From assembly GCF_900103535.1 (NCBI RefSeq), contig NZ_FNHQ01000007.1:49379-113378 (forward strand): DNA of 64,000 nt, given 5' to 3'. The stretch is from Megasphaera paucivorans. Lineage in GTDB: Bacteria > Bacillota > Negativicutes > Veillonellales > Megasphaeraceae. The position numbers and the translations under genes are program-made. The notes beneath the pieces are model-generated. The model saw only the letters and a list, made by a program, of their open reading frames with translations. It was not told the origin of the DNA and did no database searches. This document shows positions 9,054 through 17,815 of the stretch, piece after piece. Numbering within the stretch: position 1 is the stretch's first letter; each line of letters opens with the position of its first letter.

Positions 9054-9875
9054 ATGAAGGAAATTTCTTCAAAAGATAACCAGTGGGTAAAATTAGCCTG
9101 CTCATTAAAAACTAAAAAAGGGCGTCAGGAACAGCGGCGGGTATTGGTAGAAGGAATTCGCATTATTTCAGATGCAGCGGTACATGGCATTCAGGATGTT
9201 ACTTGCTTTATATCATCTAAAGGGCTGCAGCGTAAAGGGGCATCCCTATTGCAGGAAAAAGGAAAACAGTTGGGGTGGCGTTTTTTTTTCGTGACAGATG
9301 GCGTGTATGATAAATTGAAAGATACACAAAATTCGCAGGGGATAGCAGCGATACTTCCTTTTTTTGAATATGCGGCAGCCGATGTGGTGAAACTTTCCGA
9401 TATGCGGCTGATTTTATATTTGCAAGCTATTCAAGATCCTGGTAATTTAGGCACTATCATCAGAACGGCGGCGGCGGGAAATGTGGCAGCTATTTTCCTT
9501 AGTCCGGATAGTGTTGATTTATATAATGATAAAACTATGCGCAGTGCTATGGGAGCTTTGTTTAAAATTCCCGTGGTACAGCATGTAGAGCTGTCAGCGG
9601 TTTTGCATTTTTGCAAAGTCAGCGGACGACGTTTGTTAGGAACCAGTCCGCATGGGAAGAAATCTTATGCGGATATGGAATATTCTCAGCCCATAGTACT
9701 GGCGTTTGGCAATGAAGGGAATGGGTTGACTGAGAATTTTTTGCAAGCGTGTGATGAACTGATTACCATTCCTATGTGTCATGATACGGAATCGCTGAAT
9801 TTGTCAATGTCTGTAGGCATTGTGATATATAAAGCGTGGGAAATGCAGGAGTTCAGGGAGGATAGCGATGATTGA
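9054..9875 (+). CDS. TrmH/SpoU-family RNA 2'-O-methyltransferase
   Basis: This is a SPOUT-fold ribose methyltransferase that probably modifies rRNA or tRNA. The N-terminal 90 residues form the SpoU substrate-binding domain (RRVLVEGIRII), and the C-terminal knot shows the three SpoU motifs: IQDPGNLGTIIRTAAA, then LAFGNEGNGL and, near the end, IPMCHDTESLNLSMSVGI. ATG 9054 is preferred, after a GGAAGG site; a longer frame from 8988 would begin inside the preceding terminator. The specific RNA target is unknown. Its 3' end overlaps larB by eight bases. Confidence 0.88.
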   Translation: MKEISSKDNQWVKLACSLKTKKGRQEQRRVLVEGIRIISDAAVHGIQDVTCFISSKGLQRKGASLLQEKGKQLGWRFFFVTDGVYDKLKDTQNSQGIAAILPFFEYAAADVVKLSDMRLILYLQAIQDPGNLGTIIRTAAAGNVAAIFLSPDSVDLYNDKTMRSAMGALFKIPVVQHVELSAVLHFCKVSGRRLLGTSPHGKKSYADMEYSQPIVLAFGNEGNGLTENFLQACDELITIPMCHDTESLNLSMSVGIVIYKAWEMQEFREDSDD

Positions 9876-10614
9876 TATTGAAAGTGTTTTAAAGCAGTAC
9901 AAGGAGGGAACAGTATCCCTTAAGGAAGCAGAGGCATTTCTGCGTTCAACAACGACTGCTGATTTAGGATTTGCAACGATTGATTTAGACAGGGAAAATC
10001 GCTGTGGATTTCCTGAAGTAGTATATTGTGCAGGAAAAACCGTTGATCAATCCGTACAGATTTTACATCTTCTTATGAGCCAATATGATAATATCATTGG
10101 CACGCGGGCATCTAAGGAGATATATGATAAACTCGTGAAGGATTTTCCCGATGTACGTTATAATGAAGACGCTCATATGGTCTATCAGCATAAAGGAATC
10201 GAAATAGTTAATGGAGACCGGGTTATTGCCGTTATTACAGCGGGAACGAGTGATATTCCTATTGCGGAAGAAGCTGCTTTGACGGCGGAAATTATGGGGA
10301 ATTCGGTACAGCGTATATATGATGTTGGAGTGGCGGGATTGCATCGATTGCTATTTCGCAGAGAAGAAATTTGCAAGGCGAATGTTTGTATTGTTGTAGC
10401 CGGTATGGAGGGCGCACTGGCCAGTGTAGTTGGAGGGTTAGTGAGTAAACCGGTTATTGCAGTGCCGACCAGTGTCGGCTATGGCGCTAATTTTCACGGA
10501 TTGTCAGCGTTGCTGGCGATGCTTAATAGTTGTGCTTCCGGAATTGCTGTTGTTAATATTGATAATGGATTCGGTGCTGGGCGTATGGCACATAGTATTA
10601 ATTCAATGAGGTAA
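9868..10614 (+). CDS. larB: Nickel-pincer cofactor biosynthesis protein LarB
   Basis: LarB carboxylates and hydrolyses nicotinic acid adenine dinucleotide to start synthesis of the nickel-pincer nucleotide used by lactate racemase and related enzymes. The C-terminal half has the AIR-carboxylase (PurE-like) fold, with ITAGTSDIPIAEEAA, VAGMEGALASVVGGL and PTSVGYGANFHGLSALLAML visible. The 248-residue length is standard. It overlaps the methyltransferase gene by eight bases and lies six bases before a gene for only the C-terminal LarC domain. LarE and LarA were not seen in this window, so the cofactor pathway here is incomplete. Confidence 0.92.
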   Translation: MIDIESVLKQYKEGTVSLKEAEAFLRSTTTADLGFATIDLDRENRCGFPEVVYCAGKTVDQSVQILHLLMSQYDNIIGTRASKEIYDKLVKDFPDVRYNEDAHMVYQHKGIEIVNGDRVIAVITAGTSDIPIAEEAALTAEIMGNSVQRIYDVGVAGLHRLLFRREEICKANVCIVVAGMEGALASVVGGLVSKPVIAVPTSVGYGANFHGLSALLAMLNSCASGIAVVNIDNGFGAGRMAHSINSMR

Positions 10615-10620
10615 TAGGCA

Positions 10621-11064
10621 ATGGAAGAATTATGGCAGATAGAAGCAAATATTGATGATATGAATCCACAGGATATGGAATATGTTTTTCATCGTTTGTT
10701 TGCACTGGGAGTTAATGATGTTTGGGCCATGCCCATGATGATGAAAAAGTGCCGGATGGCAATGATGCTTTGTGTCTTATGCCGTCAGTCGCTGATAGAG
10801 ACTGTGCTGGATAGTATATTTAAGGAAACGTCAACCATTGGAGTCCGATATTTTCCTGTGCAGCGGGTTGCCTGCGAACGAAGTATACGCACCGTTTGTA
10901 TAGATAATATAATTATTCACGTGAAGATTTCATCATATCAGGGTGAAATAGTCAATATTTCGGCAGAATATGATGATTGCCGGGAAGCTGCAGTACATAC
11001 AGGAAAATCAATCGAAGAATGGCGCAGACGGGCTAGGGAAGAAGCATATAAACAATATGGATAA
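10621..11064 (+). CDS. Free-standing LarC C-terminal domain (LarC2-like nickel insertion protein)
   Basis: The 147 residues align in character with the C-terminal part of LarC (DUF111): IEANIDDMNPQDMEYV at the very start, then ALGVNDVWAMPMMMKK, a VLC motif, and FKETSTIGVR, all in family order. In LarC this half binds CTP and takes part in nickel insertion into the pincer nucleotide. The N-terminal LarC1 region of about 260 residues, including its usual His-rich stretch, is absent: only six bases separate this ATG from the larB stop. In lactobacilli LarC1 and LarC2 are joined by a ribosomal frameshift, but here no LarC1 frame precedes. It may be a decayed remnant or a separate function. Confidence 0.8.
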   Translation: MEELWQIEANIDDMNPQDMEYVFHRLFALGVNDVWAMPMMMKKCRMAMMLCVLCRQSLIETVLDSIFKETSTIGVRYFPVQRVACERSIRTVCIDNIIIHVKISSYQGEIVNISAEYDDCREAAVHTGKSIEEWRRRAREEAYKQYG

Positions 11065-11992
11065 TACATTGATAGAATATATAGCAGTATGTAAAATAAA
11101 ATTGGCAGAAAAAAGTGTGCAGGTAAAGCGGGAGAAAAAAATTAATTACGGACAGCAAGTTGTCTTTTGCAGAGGAGATATGGAGACTGCTGTTAATTTT
11201 TATTGCGGGAAAAAAGGTGTGTCAGCTGTTGTACAGGGAAAAGAGTCTCCTTTAAAATTACAAATTGAAGAGACGATAACCGCTAAATCTATTTTTGCTG
11301 AAAAGGTCCATATTTCTAAGAATGAAGAGGAAATCGTGCCTGCCGGTACAGATAACTGGATGGGATGTGATGAATCCGGCAAAGGGGATGTATTTGGTCC
11401 TTTAGTATGTGCAGCCTGCATCGTGACGAAAGAAGAAGCTGCGGTGTTAAAAAAATCGGGAGTTTGTGACAGCAAGATGCTTACCGATAAAGTTATTGCG
11501 AACTTGGCCAAAGATATAGAAAAAATACTGCAGGGACGATGTATAACCAGAGTTGTTATGCCTGAAGAATATAATTCCTTGTATGATGATTATAAAAAAG
11601 AGCATAAAAATCTAAATAACTTATTGGGTGATTTACATGCTAAAAATATACGTGTACTATTGTCAAAATACAATTGTCCATGTATAATAGTCGATAAGTT
11701 TGGAAAAGATCAGTATGTTTTGTCTGGTCTGGAAGGACTGGAAAAAAGTCATCAGATAATTCAAATTACAAAGGGAGAACGGGATACTGCCGTTGCGGCA
11801 GCCTCTATTTTGGCCCGGAATGGCTTTGTAAGGGCGATGACCGAATTAAGCAGGCGCTTTTGCATGGAACTTCCCAAAGGTGCCTATCTGGGCATTTCAG
11901 AAACGATTCAAGCAATTATACAAAAGCAAGGCATTCATGATTTACAATATGTGGGTAAGTTAAATTTTAAAAATTTTGATTTTTTGCGGTGA
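11057..11992 (+). CDS. rnhC: Ribonuclease HIII
   Basis: RNase HIII cleaves the RNA strand of RNA-DNA hybrids such as R-loops and primers. An N-terminal TBP-like substrate-binding domain of about 80 residues is followed by the catalytic domain with GCDESGKGDVFGPLV, the diagnostic DESGKGD motif that separates HIII from HII (DEAGRG). Later acidic and DTAVAAASILAR motifs are also present. ATG 11057 gives 311 residues, matching the family; it overlaps the LarC-domain gene by eight bases. An in-frame ATG at 10970 would add 29 unrelated residues. Confidence 0.93.
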   Translation: MDNTLIEYIAVCKIKLAEKSVQVKREKKINYGQQVVFCRGDMETAVNFYCGKKGVSAVVQGKESPLKLQIEETITAKSIFAEKVHISKNEEEIVPAGTDNWMGCDESGKGDVFGPLVCAACIVTKEEAAVLKKSGVCDSKMLTDKVIANLAKDIEKILQGRCITRVVMPEEYNSLYDDYKKEHKNLNNLLGDLHAKNIRVLLSKYNCPCIIVDKFGKDQYVLSGLEGLEKSHQIIQITKGERDTAVAAASILARNGFVRAMTELSRRFCMELPKGAYLGISETIQAIIQKQGIHDLQYVGKLNFKNFDFLR

Positions 11993-12849
11993 TGGATAGA
12001 ATGAATAGACTTATTATTAATGCTGATGATTTTGGTATTCATACAGAAGTGAACCATGCGGTTATCAATGCTCACAAGAAGGGAATTTTGACAAGTACCT
12101 CCTTACTGGCTTCCGGACCGGCTTTTGAAGAAGCAGTAGAACTAGCAAAAGGGTGTCCTAAATTAGGAATCGGAATACATTTATGTCTCGTGGGTGGATT
12201 GCCTGTCGTTTCAGACATACAGGAGGTATCAACCTTGGTGGACAAAAATGGACTTTTGCCGGAAAGCTATGTGGAATTTATAAAAAAAACCTACGAAGGC
12301 AAAATCGATTATGGACAAGTATACCAGGAATTGGATGCACAAATAGCAAAAATTTTGTCAGCCAATCTTCCAATTACGCATGTAGACAGCCATCAGCATC
12401 TGCATGTATTACCCCCGGTTTGGAAAATTGTACAGTCTTTAATGAAAAAATATAGATTGCATCGGTTGCGCATACCTGGAGAAGCCTATACATTTAAATT
12501 GTTCAATGCATCTCCTATGCGGATTATGGGACGCAATGGCTTGACATGGCTGTCGCGTAAAGCCTTGCGGGATGTACATCGTTCGGCCTATACTACGACA
12601 GACTATTTTTGGGGAATGGTCGATGGTGGAAATATGAATGAAAACAACTTAGCGTATATTATAAAGCAGCTGCCCTTTGGAATTCATGAAATAATGATGC
12701 ATCCTGGAGCTAATACAAGCACGCTGGCAAAAACATTTAGCTGGGGATATCATTGGGAGGATGAGTATCAGGCCCTGGTATCTGAAAAAATTTTCAATTT
12801 ATTGAAGGACCGGCAGATTAAATTGATTAATTACGGAGATTTGTCTTAA
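11992..12849 (+). CDS. ChbG/YdjC/HpnK-family carbohydrate deacetylase
   Basis: Members of this family are metal-dependent deacetylases acting on N-acetylated sugars (chito-oligosaccharides for ChbG, hopanoid intermediates for HpnK). The N-terminal NADDFG motif and HVDSHQHLHV, which supply metal-binding Asp and His residues, are clear, and EIMMHPGA provides the C-terminal His. The 285-residue length is normal. The ATG at 11992 overlaps the rnhC stop; an ATG at 12001 is possible. The adjacent epimerase gene suggests glycan work, but the substrate cannot be deduced. Confidence 0.85.
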   Translation: MDRMNRLIINADDFGIHTEVNHAVINAHKKGILTSTSLLASGPAFEEAVELAKGCPKLGIGIHLCLVGGLPVVSDIQEVSTLVDKNGLLPESYVEFIKKTYEGKIDYGQVYQELDAQIAKILSANLPITHVDSHQHLHVLPPVWKIVQSLMKKYRLHRLRIPGEAYTFKLFNASPMRIMGRNGLTWLSRKALRDVHRSAYTTTDYFWGMVDGGNMNENNLAYIIKQLPFGIHEIMMHPGANTSTLAKTFSWGYHWEDEYQALVSEKIFNLLKDRQIKLINYGDLS

Positions 12850-12877
12850 GGATAGCCATTACGAAGGAGTGAGTGTA

Positions 12878-13807
12878 TTGAATATATTAGTAACCGGCGG
12901 GGCCGGTTTTATTGGATCTCATTTAACGGACGAACTGATATTGACCGGACATCATGTTACTATTGTTGATAATTTGAGTACAGGCACCATGAAAAATGTG
13001 AATGATCAGGCGGAATTTCACAATATTGATATCCTTGACAAGGAAAAACTGGCAGCTGTATTTGACCAAGGACACTTTGATATTGTTTTTCATGAAGCAG
13101 CACAGACAATGGTTCCATATTCGATGGATCATCCTGTTGAAGATGCCGAATTGAATATTATGGGACTTTTAAATGTATTAGAAAATTGTCGTCGATATCA
13201 TATCAAGAAAGTGATTTTTTCTTCTTCAGCAGCTGTGTATGGCGATAACCAAAAAGTGCCTATTAAGGAAAGTGAACCACTTAAACCGATGTCTTTTTAC
13301 GGATTGACGAAAATCACAGCCGAACGATATTTACAACTGTATTATGAAAATTTTAACCTTCCTTACGTTGTATTACGATATTCAAATGTGTATGGGGAAC
13401 GGCAAGGCAGTCATGGTGAAGGCGGGGTTGTTTTTGTTTTTTCCAAGGCACTGGCCCAGGGGAAAGATTTGACTATTTATGGTGATGGTGAACAATCGCG
13501 TGATTTTATTTATGTAAAGGATATTTCCCAGGCTAATATTGCGGCTATGTCCGAGAATGTACCTTGCGGCATTTATAATATCAGCACAAAGATTGAAACG
13601 ACAATTAATGCATTAAAAGAAATTCTTGTATATTTCGCCGGAACCGCAGTTCAAACAACGTATGAAGATGCACGGACGGGAGATATTTTTCGTTCGGCTT
13701 TAGATAACAGCAACGCTATTGAAGTACTAAAATGGCATCCTAAAACTAAATTGATGCCGGGATTAATGGCAACCTATGCATATTTTCAAGAGGAGGAATC
13801 GCATTGA
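12878..13807 (+). CDS. NAD-dependent nucleotide-sugar epimerase/dehydratase (GalE-like)
   Basis: This extended short-chain dehydrogenase has the N-terminal NAD site VTGGAGFIGSHL, the catalytic Ser region FSSSAAVYGD and the YxxxK pair in SFYGLTKITAERY. It probably interconverts UDP-sugars such as UDP-glucose/galactose or their N-acetyl forms, feeding surface polysaccharide synthesis. The start is taken as TTG 12878: AAGGAG at 12864-12869 lies eight bases before it, whereas the GTG at 12869 overlaps that site. The 309-residue length fits. Exact substrate specificity is inferred only at family level. Confidence 0.87.
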   Translation: MNILVTGGAGFIGSHLTDELILTGHHVTIVDNLSTGTMKNVNDQAEFHNIDILDKEKLAAVFDQGHFDIVFHEAAQTMVPYSMDHPVEDAELNIMGLLNVLENCRRYHIKKVIFSSSAAVYGDNQKVPIKESEPLKPMSFYGLTKITAERYLQLYYENFNLPYVVLRYSNVYGERQGSHGEGGVVFVFSKALAQGKDLTIYGDGEQSRDFIYVKDISQANIAAMSENVPCGIYNISTKIETTINALKEILVYFAGTAVQTTYEDARTGDIFRSALDNSNAIEVLKWHPKTKLMPGLMATYAYFQEEESH

Positions 13808-14253
13808 AGAAAGATACAAATCATAAATTTTATTTGGTGCAGGAAGATATTCTGCCGGAAGCCATTAAAAAAACTATAAAAGTTAAAGAGATTTTAAAGC
13901 ATCATCAAACAAAAACTATTAATGAAGCTGTTAAGAAAATGGATTTGAGCCGTAGCGCGTATTATAAATATAAAGATTTTGTGTTTCCTTTTTATGATGT
14001 GACACAAGGGAAAATTGTTACGTTATCTATTATGATTTTTGATAAGCCCGGTTCATTATCTCAAGTTTTGAATGCGATCGCTTCTCATAATGGCAGTGTG
14101 CTAACCATTAATCAAGGGATTCCCCTGCAGGGAATAGCGAATGTGGCAATATCTGTGGAAACAAAAGATATGAAATGTACGATTGAAAATCTGATTAAGA
14201 AATTGGAAAAATTATCTGGAGTGAGCAAAGTAAACGTAATTGGACAAGCCTAG
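13804..14253 (+). CDS. ACT domain protein, UPF0735/PheB family
   Basis: The 149-residue protein has an N-terminal helix-turn-helix-like segment (KTINEAVKKMDLSRSAYYKY) and a C-terminal ACT domain starting near residue 70 (VTLSIMIFDKPGSLSQVLNAIASHNGSVLTI), a regulatory fold that binds amino acids. In Firmicutes this family (PheB, UPF0735) is often encoded next to homoserine dehydrogenase or prephenate dehydratase, as here. The start is TTG 13804 after an AGGAGG site and overlaps the epimerase stop by four bases. A role in sensing threonine or another amino acid is inferred. Confidence 0.85.
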   Translation: MKKDTNHKFYLVQEDILPEAIKKTIKVKEILKHHQTKTINEAVKKMDLSRSAYYKYKDFVFPFYDVTQGKIVTLSIMIFDKPGSLSQVLNAIASHNGSVLTINQGIPLQGIANVAISVETKDMKCTIENLIKKLEKLSGVSKVNVIGQA

Positions 14254-14262
14254 AGGGGAGAG

Positions 14263-15558
14263 ATGATGATGAAAAATGTTTCAATTGCACTGTTGGGGTG
14301 CGGTACTGTTGGAAAAGGAGTCATTGACTTGTTGGCTATGAATAAGTCGTTAATCGAAGAACAGCTGGATACGGCAATTAGTATTAAAAAGGTACTTGTT
14401 CGTGACCTGAAAAAATATAAGCAAATGAAGTTGCCAAAAAACATTGCGATTACCACTGATTTTGAAGATATTATTAATGATGATGAAATTAAAATTGTTG
14501 TTGAAGTCATGGGCAGTGCAGATTTTGCGAAAAATTGCATTGAAAGTTGTTTTTTAAAAGGGAAAAGTGTTGTCAGTGCAAATAAAGATTTGATTGCTGA
14601 TTATGGAATTCCTTTATTGAAATTATCACAAAAACATAACGTTGATTTTCAATTTGAGGCGAGTGTAGCGGGAGGCATTCCTATTGTCCGCCCTATGTAT
14701 TCGTCTTTAAACAGCAATGCGATTGAAGAAATGACAGGAATTTTGAACGGGACGACGAATTTTATCCTAACCAATATGGCACAGCAGGGCATATCTTATG
14801 AAGCGGCATTGACGGAAGCGCAGAAGTTAGGATTTGCGGAAGCAGATCCGACAAGTGATGTAGGGGGATTTGATGCTGCCCGTAAAATTGCTATTTTGGC
14901 AACGTTAGGATTTCATTCGGAACTTACGTTTAAGGAAGTATCTGTAGAGGGAATTGAAAAAGTTACGCAGGCAGATATTCAACATGCCACAGAAATGGGG
15001 TATGTTATCAAACTGCTGGCAGTCGCTAAACAAACCAATAAAGGAATTTCCATGAGCGTGTATCCTGCATTTTTGCAGAAAAATCATCCATTGGCTAGTG
15101 TGGGGGGAGCTAATAATGCTATTTTTGTGCATGGAAATTGTGTTGGCGATGTTATGTTTTACGGCCAAGGAGCAGGTTCTCTTCCGACGGCGAGTGCGGT
15201 AGTGAGTGATGTTATGAATGTGATTACCCACTTTAATAACCAGATAACGGGAAAACGGCGGTATCTGTGGCGGGAAGATAAAAAGTTGTATAGTACATCC
15301 CGGATCATGTCTCCTTATTATCTGCGCATGATTGTAGATAATGCACCTGGTGTTTTATCCAGTATTTCGGGTATTTTTGCGGAAAGTAATATAAGCATCC
15401 GGTCGTTGATTCAAAAAGATGAAACGAAAGAAATTGCTGAAATTGTTATTTTGATAGATAGTTCACCCAACGGACTTGTAAAAAAGGCGTTGAAAAAAGT
15501 AGAATCGCTGGACTGTGTCCGTAAAGTGGCCAGTGCCATTCGCGTAGTAGAGGTATGA
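14263..15558 (+). CDS. hom: Homoserine dehydrogenase
   Basis: Hom reduces aspartate-4-semialdehyde to homoserine, the branch point to threonine and methionine. The N-terminal NAD(P) fold shows LLGCGTVGKGVIDLL, the catalytic region has GGIPIVRP and ILNGTTNFILTNM, and a C-terminal ACT domain (DNAPGVLSSISGIFAESNIS) indicates feedback control, probably by threonine. The length is 431 residues. Three ATG codons occur at 14263, 14266 and 14269 behind a GAGGGGAG site, so the exact start may be three or six bases later. The stop overlaps thrB by four bases. Confidence 0.95.
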   Translation: MMMKNVSIALLGCGTVGKGVIDLLAMNKSLIEEQLDTAISIKKVLVRDLKKYKQMKLPKNIAITTDFEDIINDDEIKIVVEVMGSADFAKNCIESCFLKGKSVVSANKDLIADYGIPLLKLSQKHNVDFQFEASVAGGIPIVRPMYSSLNSNAIEEMTGILNGTTNFILTNMAQQGISYEAALTEAQKLGFAEADPTSDVGGFDAARKIAILATLGFHSELTFKEVSVEGIEKVTQADIQHATEMGYVIKLLAVAKQTNKGISMSVYPAFLQKNHPLASVGGANNAIFVHGNCVGDVMFYGQGAGSLPTASAVVSDVMNVITHFNNQITGKRRYLWREDKKLYSTSRIMSPYYLRMIVDNAPGVLSSISGIFAESNISIRSLIQKDETKEIAEIVILIDSSPNGLVKKALKKVESLDCVRKVASAIRVVEV

Positions 15559-16475
15559 TAGAGATGGTTGAACAATTTCATGTACAAATTCCAGCTACAT
15601 CAGCGAATGTGGGATCAGGTTTTGATGCGTTGGGAATAGCACTTACATTATTTAATGATATATATTTTTCCGTTCAGCCGGAATACGACGGGATGAAAAT
15701 TGTGGTGGAGGGACTGGGAAAAGAGTCTATTTCTACAGTATTTTCTGAGAATATGGTTTGTCAAGCGATGCAGATTGTTGCAGATACAGTGGGAAAACCT
15801 CTGCCTGGCGGTACATTGACATTAGTGAACCGCATTCCGCCGGCACGTGGATTGGGAAGCAGTTCAGCAGCCATTGTGGGGGGCATTGTATTGGCAGATG
15901 CCATGCTTGAAGCAAAATTGTCCAAGGCGGACATGCTGGTTATTGCGGCGAAGATGGAGGGACATCCGGATAATGTTGCACCTGCTTTGTATGGAGGGTT
16001 ATGTGCTTCAGTTATGAATGAAGTGTATACAATTACTAATTCGTTACCTATTGGAGACGATTTATCCTTTGTTGTTGTTAGTCCGGAGGTGGAAGTATCT
16101 ACTCATGATGCCCGGCAAGTTCTGCCTCATGTCGTTGATTACGGTCAGGCTGTGTTCAATGTCAGTCGTGTCAGTTTTTTGGTTACTTCTATATTGACTA
16201 AGCAATACGATCATTTGGCATTAGGGTTGGAGGATAAACTTCACGTACCGTATCGGATTCAGCTTATACCGCATGGTGAAGCCGTTTTGCAGGCAGCTAT
16301 GGATGCTGGTGCAAAAGGTGCTACTATCAGTGGTTCTGGATCTACCTTGATCGCGTTTGTGACAGAGGATGGCAACCGAGTATTGGAAGCAATGGTACAG
16401 GCGTTTGAACGCAATGGATTAGTTTCAACGGGATATGTGTTGAACTGTTGCAATAAAGGGGCTGTAATTTTATAA
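15555..16475 (+). CDS. thrB: Homoserine kinase
   Basis: ThrB phosphorylates homoserine on the way to threonine. It is a GHMP-superfamily kinase: the ATP-binding motif PPARGLGSSSAA lies near residue 95, the N-terminus shows PATSANVGSGFDALG, and the C-terminal GHMP motif is KGATISGSGSTLIAF. The 306-residue length is typical. It overlaps hom by four bases, but an ATG at 15564 is an alternative start. Threonine synthase is not nearby in this window. Confidence 0.94.
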   Translation: MIEMVEQFHVQIPATSANVGSGFDALGIALTLFNDIYFSVQPEYDGMKIVVEGLGKESISTVFSENMVCQAMQIVADTVGKPLPGGTLTLVNRIPPARGLGSSSAAIVGGIVLADAMLEAKLSKADMLVIAAKMEGHPDNVAPALYGGLCASVMNEVYTITNSLPIGDDLSFVVVSPEVEVSTHDARQVLPHVVDYGQAVFNVSRVSFLVTSILTKQYDHLALGLEDKLHVPYRIQLIPHGEAVLQAAMDAGAKGATISGSGSTLIAFVTEDGNRVLEAMVQAFERNGLVSTGYVLNCCNKGAVIL

Positions 16476-16499
16476 ATATATAATACAAAACACGCGATA

Positions 16500-16526
16500 C
16501 TCTCGAAACTTCAGCAGATTCGAGAG
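16500..16526 (+). other. Hairpin between thrB and nudC
   Basis: CTCTCGAA (16500-16507) and TTCGAGAG (16519-16526) form a perfect 8-bp stem with an 11-base loop. No T tract follows, so it is a weak or Rho-assisted stop, an mRNA stabiliser, or a leader hairpin for nudC, whose ribosome site begins shortly afterwards. Confidence 0.45.
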
Positions 16527-16546
16527 CATTGCATGAAGGGAAGACT

Positions 16547-17374
16547 ATGATACAGCAGATTGGTTCTCATATTTATTCTAATACATATCACCCCGGACCG
16601 GCGAAAGACGACAGTGTTATTTTGTCTTATTCTAATCGGGATATTCTTTTACGGGAACAAGGAGATGTTTTTTCGTATCCTTTATTTTCTCAATTACCCC
16701 CGGAAATGAAAAAGGAAAAACATCTTATCTGGCTTTTTACGATTGACGGCATTGAGTATTTTTTAACACGTGAGGCGATAACACTGCCTGGATATGCATA
16801 TGTGCCCGTCAATTATTTACGAGTTGCCCATCCTCGTTATTTATCTTTTGCCGGAGTTACGGGATTATCTTTGCATAACTGGTATCAAAATCATATTTTC
16901 TGCGGCGGCTGCGGTAAACCGATGCAGTATAGCAAGGCAGAACGAATGGTATATTGTGATAACTGTCAGACCATGTCCTATCCGACGATTTGCCCTGCTG
17001 TTATTGTAGGCGTGCGCAACGGTGACAAACTTCTGGTTTCAAAATATGCTGGTCGTGATTATAAACGATTTGCTTTATTGGCGGGATTTGCTGAGATTGG
17101 TGAAACAATTGAAGAGACCGTACATCGTGAAGTTATGGAAGAAGTTGGCATTAAGGTTAAAAATCTGACGTTTTATAAAAGCCAGCCATGGTCTTTTACG
17201 GATACGCTTTTGTTTGGATTTTTCTGTGATGTTGCCGGCAGTGATGAACTTCATATTGATTATCAAGAGCTGTCTACTGCACAATGGCTGGATCGTAAAA
17301 ATTTGCCTGATGATGAAGAAAAGTCTAGTCTTACTATGGAAATGATGACGTTATTTAAAGAAGGAAAAGCATAA
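16547..17374 (+). CDS. nudC: NAD+/NADH diphosphatase NudC (Nudix hydrolase)
   Basis: NudC hydrolyses NAD(H) to NMN(H) and AMP and can remove NAD caps from RNA. A zinc ribbon with two CxxC knuckles (CGGCGKPM and CDNCQ) lies in the middle, followed by the Nudix box running from GFAEIGETIEE through REVMEEVGI, and then SQPWSFTDTLLFGF, which matches the SQPWPFPxS signature that marks NudC within the Nudix superfamily. The 275-residue length fits. ATG 16547 follows a GAAGGGAAG site; a longer frame from 16529 is less likely. Confidence 0.92.
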   Translation: MIQQIGSHIYSNTYHPGPAKDDSVILSYSNRDILLREQGDVFSYPLFSQLPPEMKKEKHLIWLFTIDGIEYFLTREAITLPGYAYVPVNYLRVAHPRYLSFAGVTGLSLHNWYQNHIFCGGCGKPMQYSKAERMVYCDNCQTMSYPTICPAVIVGVRNGDKLLVSKYAGRDYKRFALLAGFAEIGETIEETVHREVMEEVGIKVKNLTFYKSQPWSFTDTLLFGFFCDVAGSDELHIDYQELSTAQWLDRKNLPDDEEKSSLTMEMMTLFKEGKA

Positions 17375-17403
17375 ATTAGTGAATTTGTGTTTTGAAAATG
17401 TAT

Positions 17404-17432
17404 TTGACAATATAAGTGAAACTTGTTATGAT
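17404..17432 (+). promoter_or_regulatory. Sigma-A promoter for the valS T-box leader
   Basis: A consensus TTGACA (17404-17409) and TATGAT (17427-17432) are separated by exactly 17 bases. Transcription would begin near 17439, just before the T-box leader, giving a leader of about 375 bases before valS. Confidence 0.85.
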
Positions 17433-17439
17433 AGGCTAC

Positions 17440-17690
17440 AATGAAAGGCAATGAATGGAAGAATCTGTTTTTTTCTCCCGCTGCAGAGAGAGGCTCGATT
17501 GGTGCAAGAGCTTTGTAGGAGCAGAACAGAGGGTCACCCATGAGCCGGTGGAGGGAAAGATCTGCCCGGGACAACCGTTATCTGTATGATGAAGAGGCTA
17601 TGATTTTTATTGTAGCAAATTAGGTGGTACCGCGGAAGATACGATGTTCTTTCGTCCTAACGGTTAGTTTAGGATGAGGGAACATTTTTT
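17440..17690 (+). ncRNA. T-box leader, probably tRNA-Val responsive
   Basis: The leader contains the canonical T-box bulge sequence AGGTGGTACCGCG (17622-17634), which pairs with the acceptor end of uncharged tRNA. It is followed by a terminator hairpin: TGTTCTTTCGTCCTAA (17645-17660) pairs with TTAGGATGAGGGAACA (17669-17684), with G-U pairs, then six T. Stem I features, an AGAGAGG internal motif and a GGTGCAAG distal segment, lie at 17484-17511. Uncharged tRNA would stabilise the antiterminator and switch on valS. Valine is inferred from the downstream gene; the specifier codon was not assigned with confidence. Confidence 0.93.
17645..17690 (+). terminator. T-box regulatory terminator
   Basis: A 16-bp stem (17645-17660 with 17669-17684) is followed by TTTTTT at 17685-17690. 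Its 5' arm follows the conserved T-box sequence closely, so antiterminator and terminator are mutually exclusive, as expected for this riboregulator class. Confidence 0.88.
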
Positions 17691-17815
17691 ATTTAGTTGC
17701 GATGTGGCAGCCAATTAGTCGTTCTCTGACGGGTAAGTCAAAATAAATCGATAAAATTTTATACTAGCAAAAAAACAATGAATAGTTGATGTAGTATTGA
17801 GGAGGAGAAACGAAT

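Noticed and set aside
16500..16526. The hairpin before nudC as an intrinsic terminator
   Set aside because: There is no T run after the stem, so it is listed only as an unassigned hairpin.
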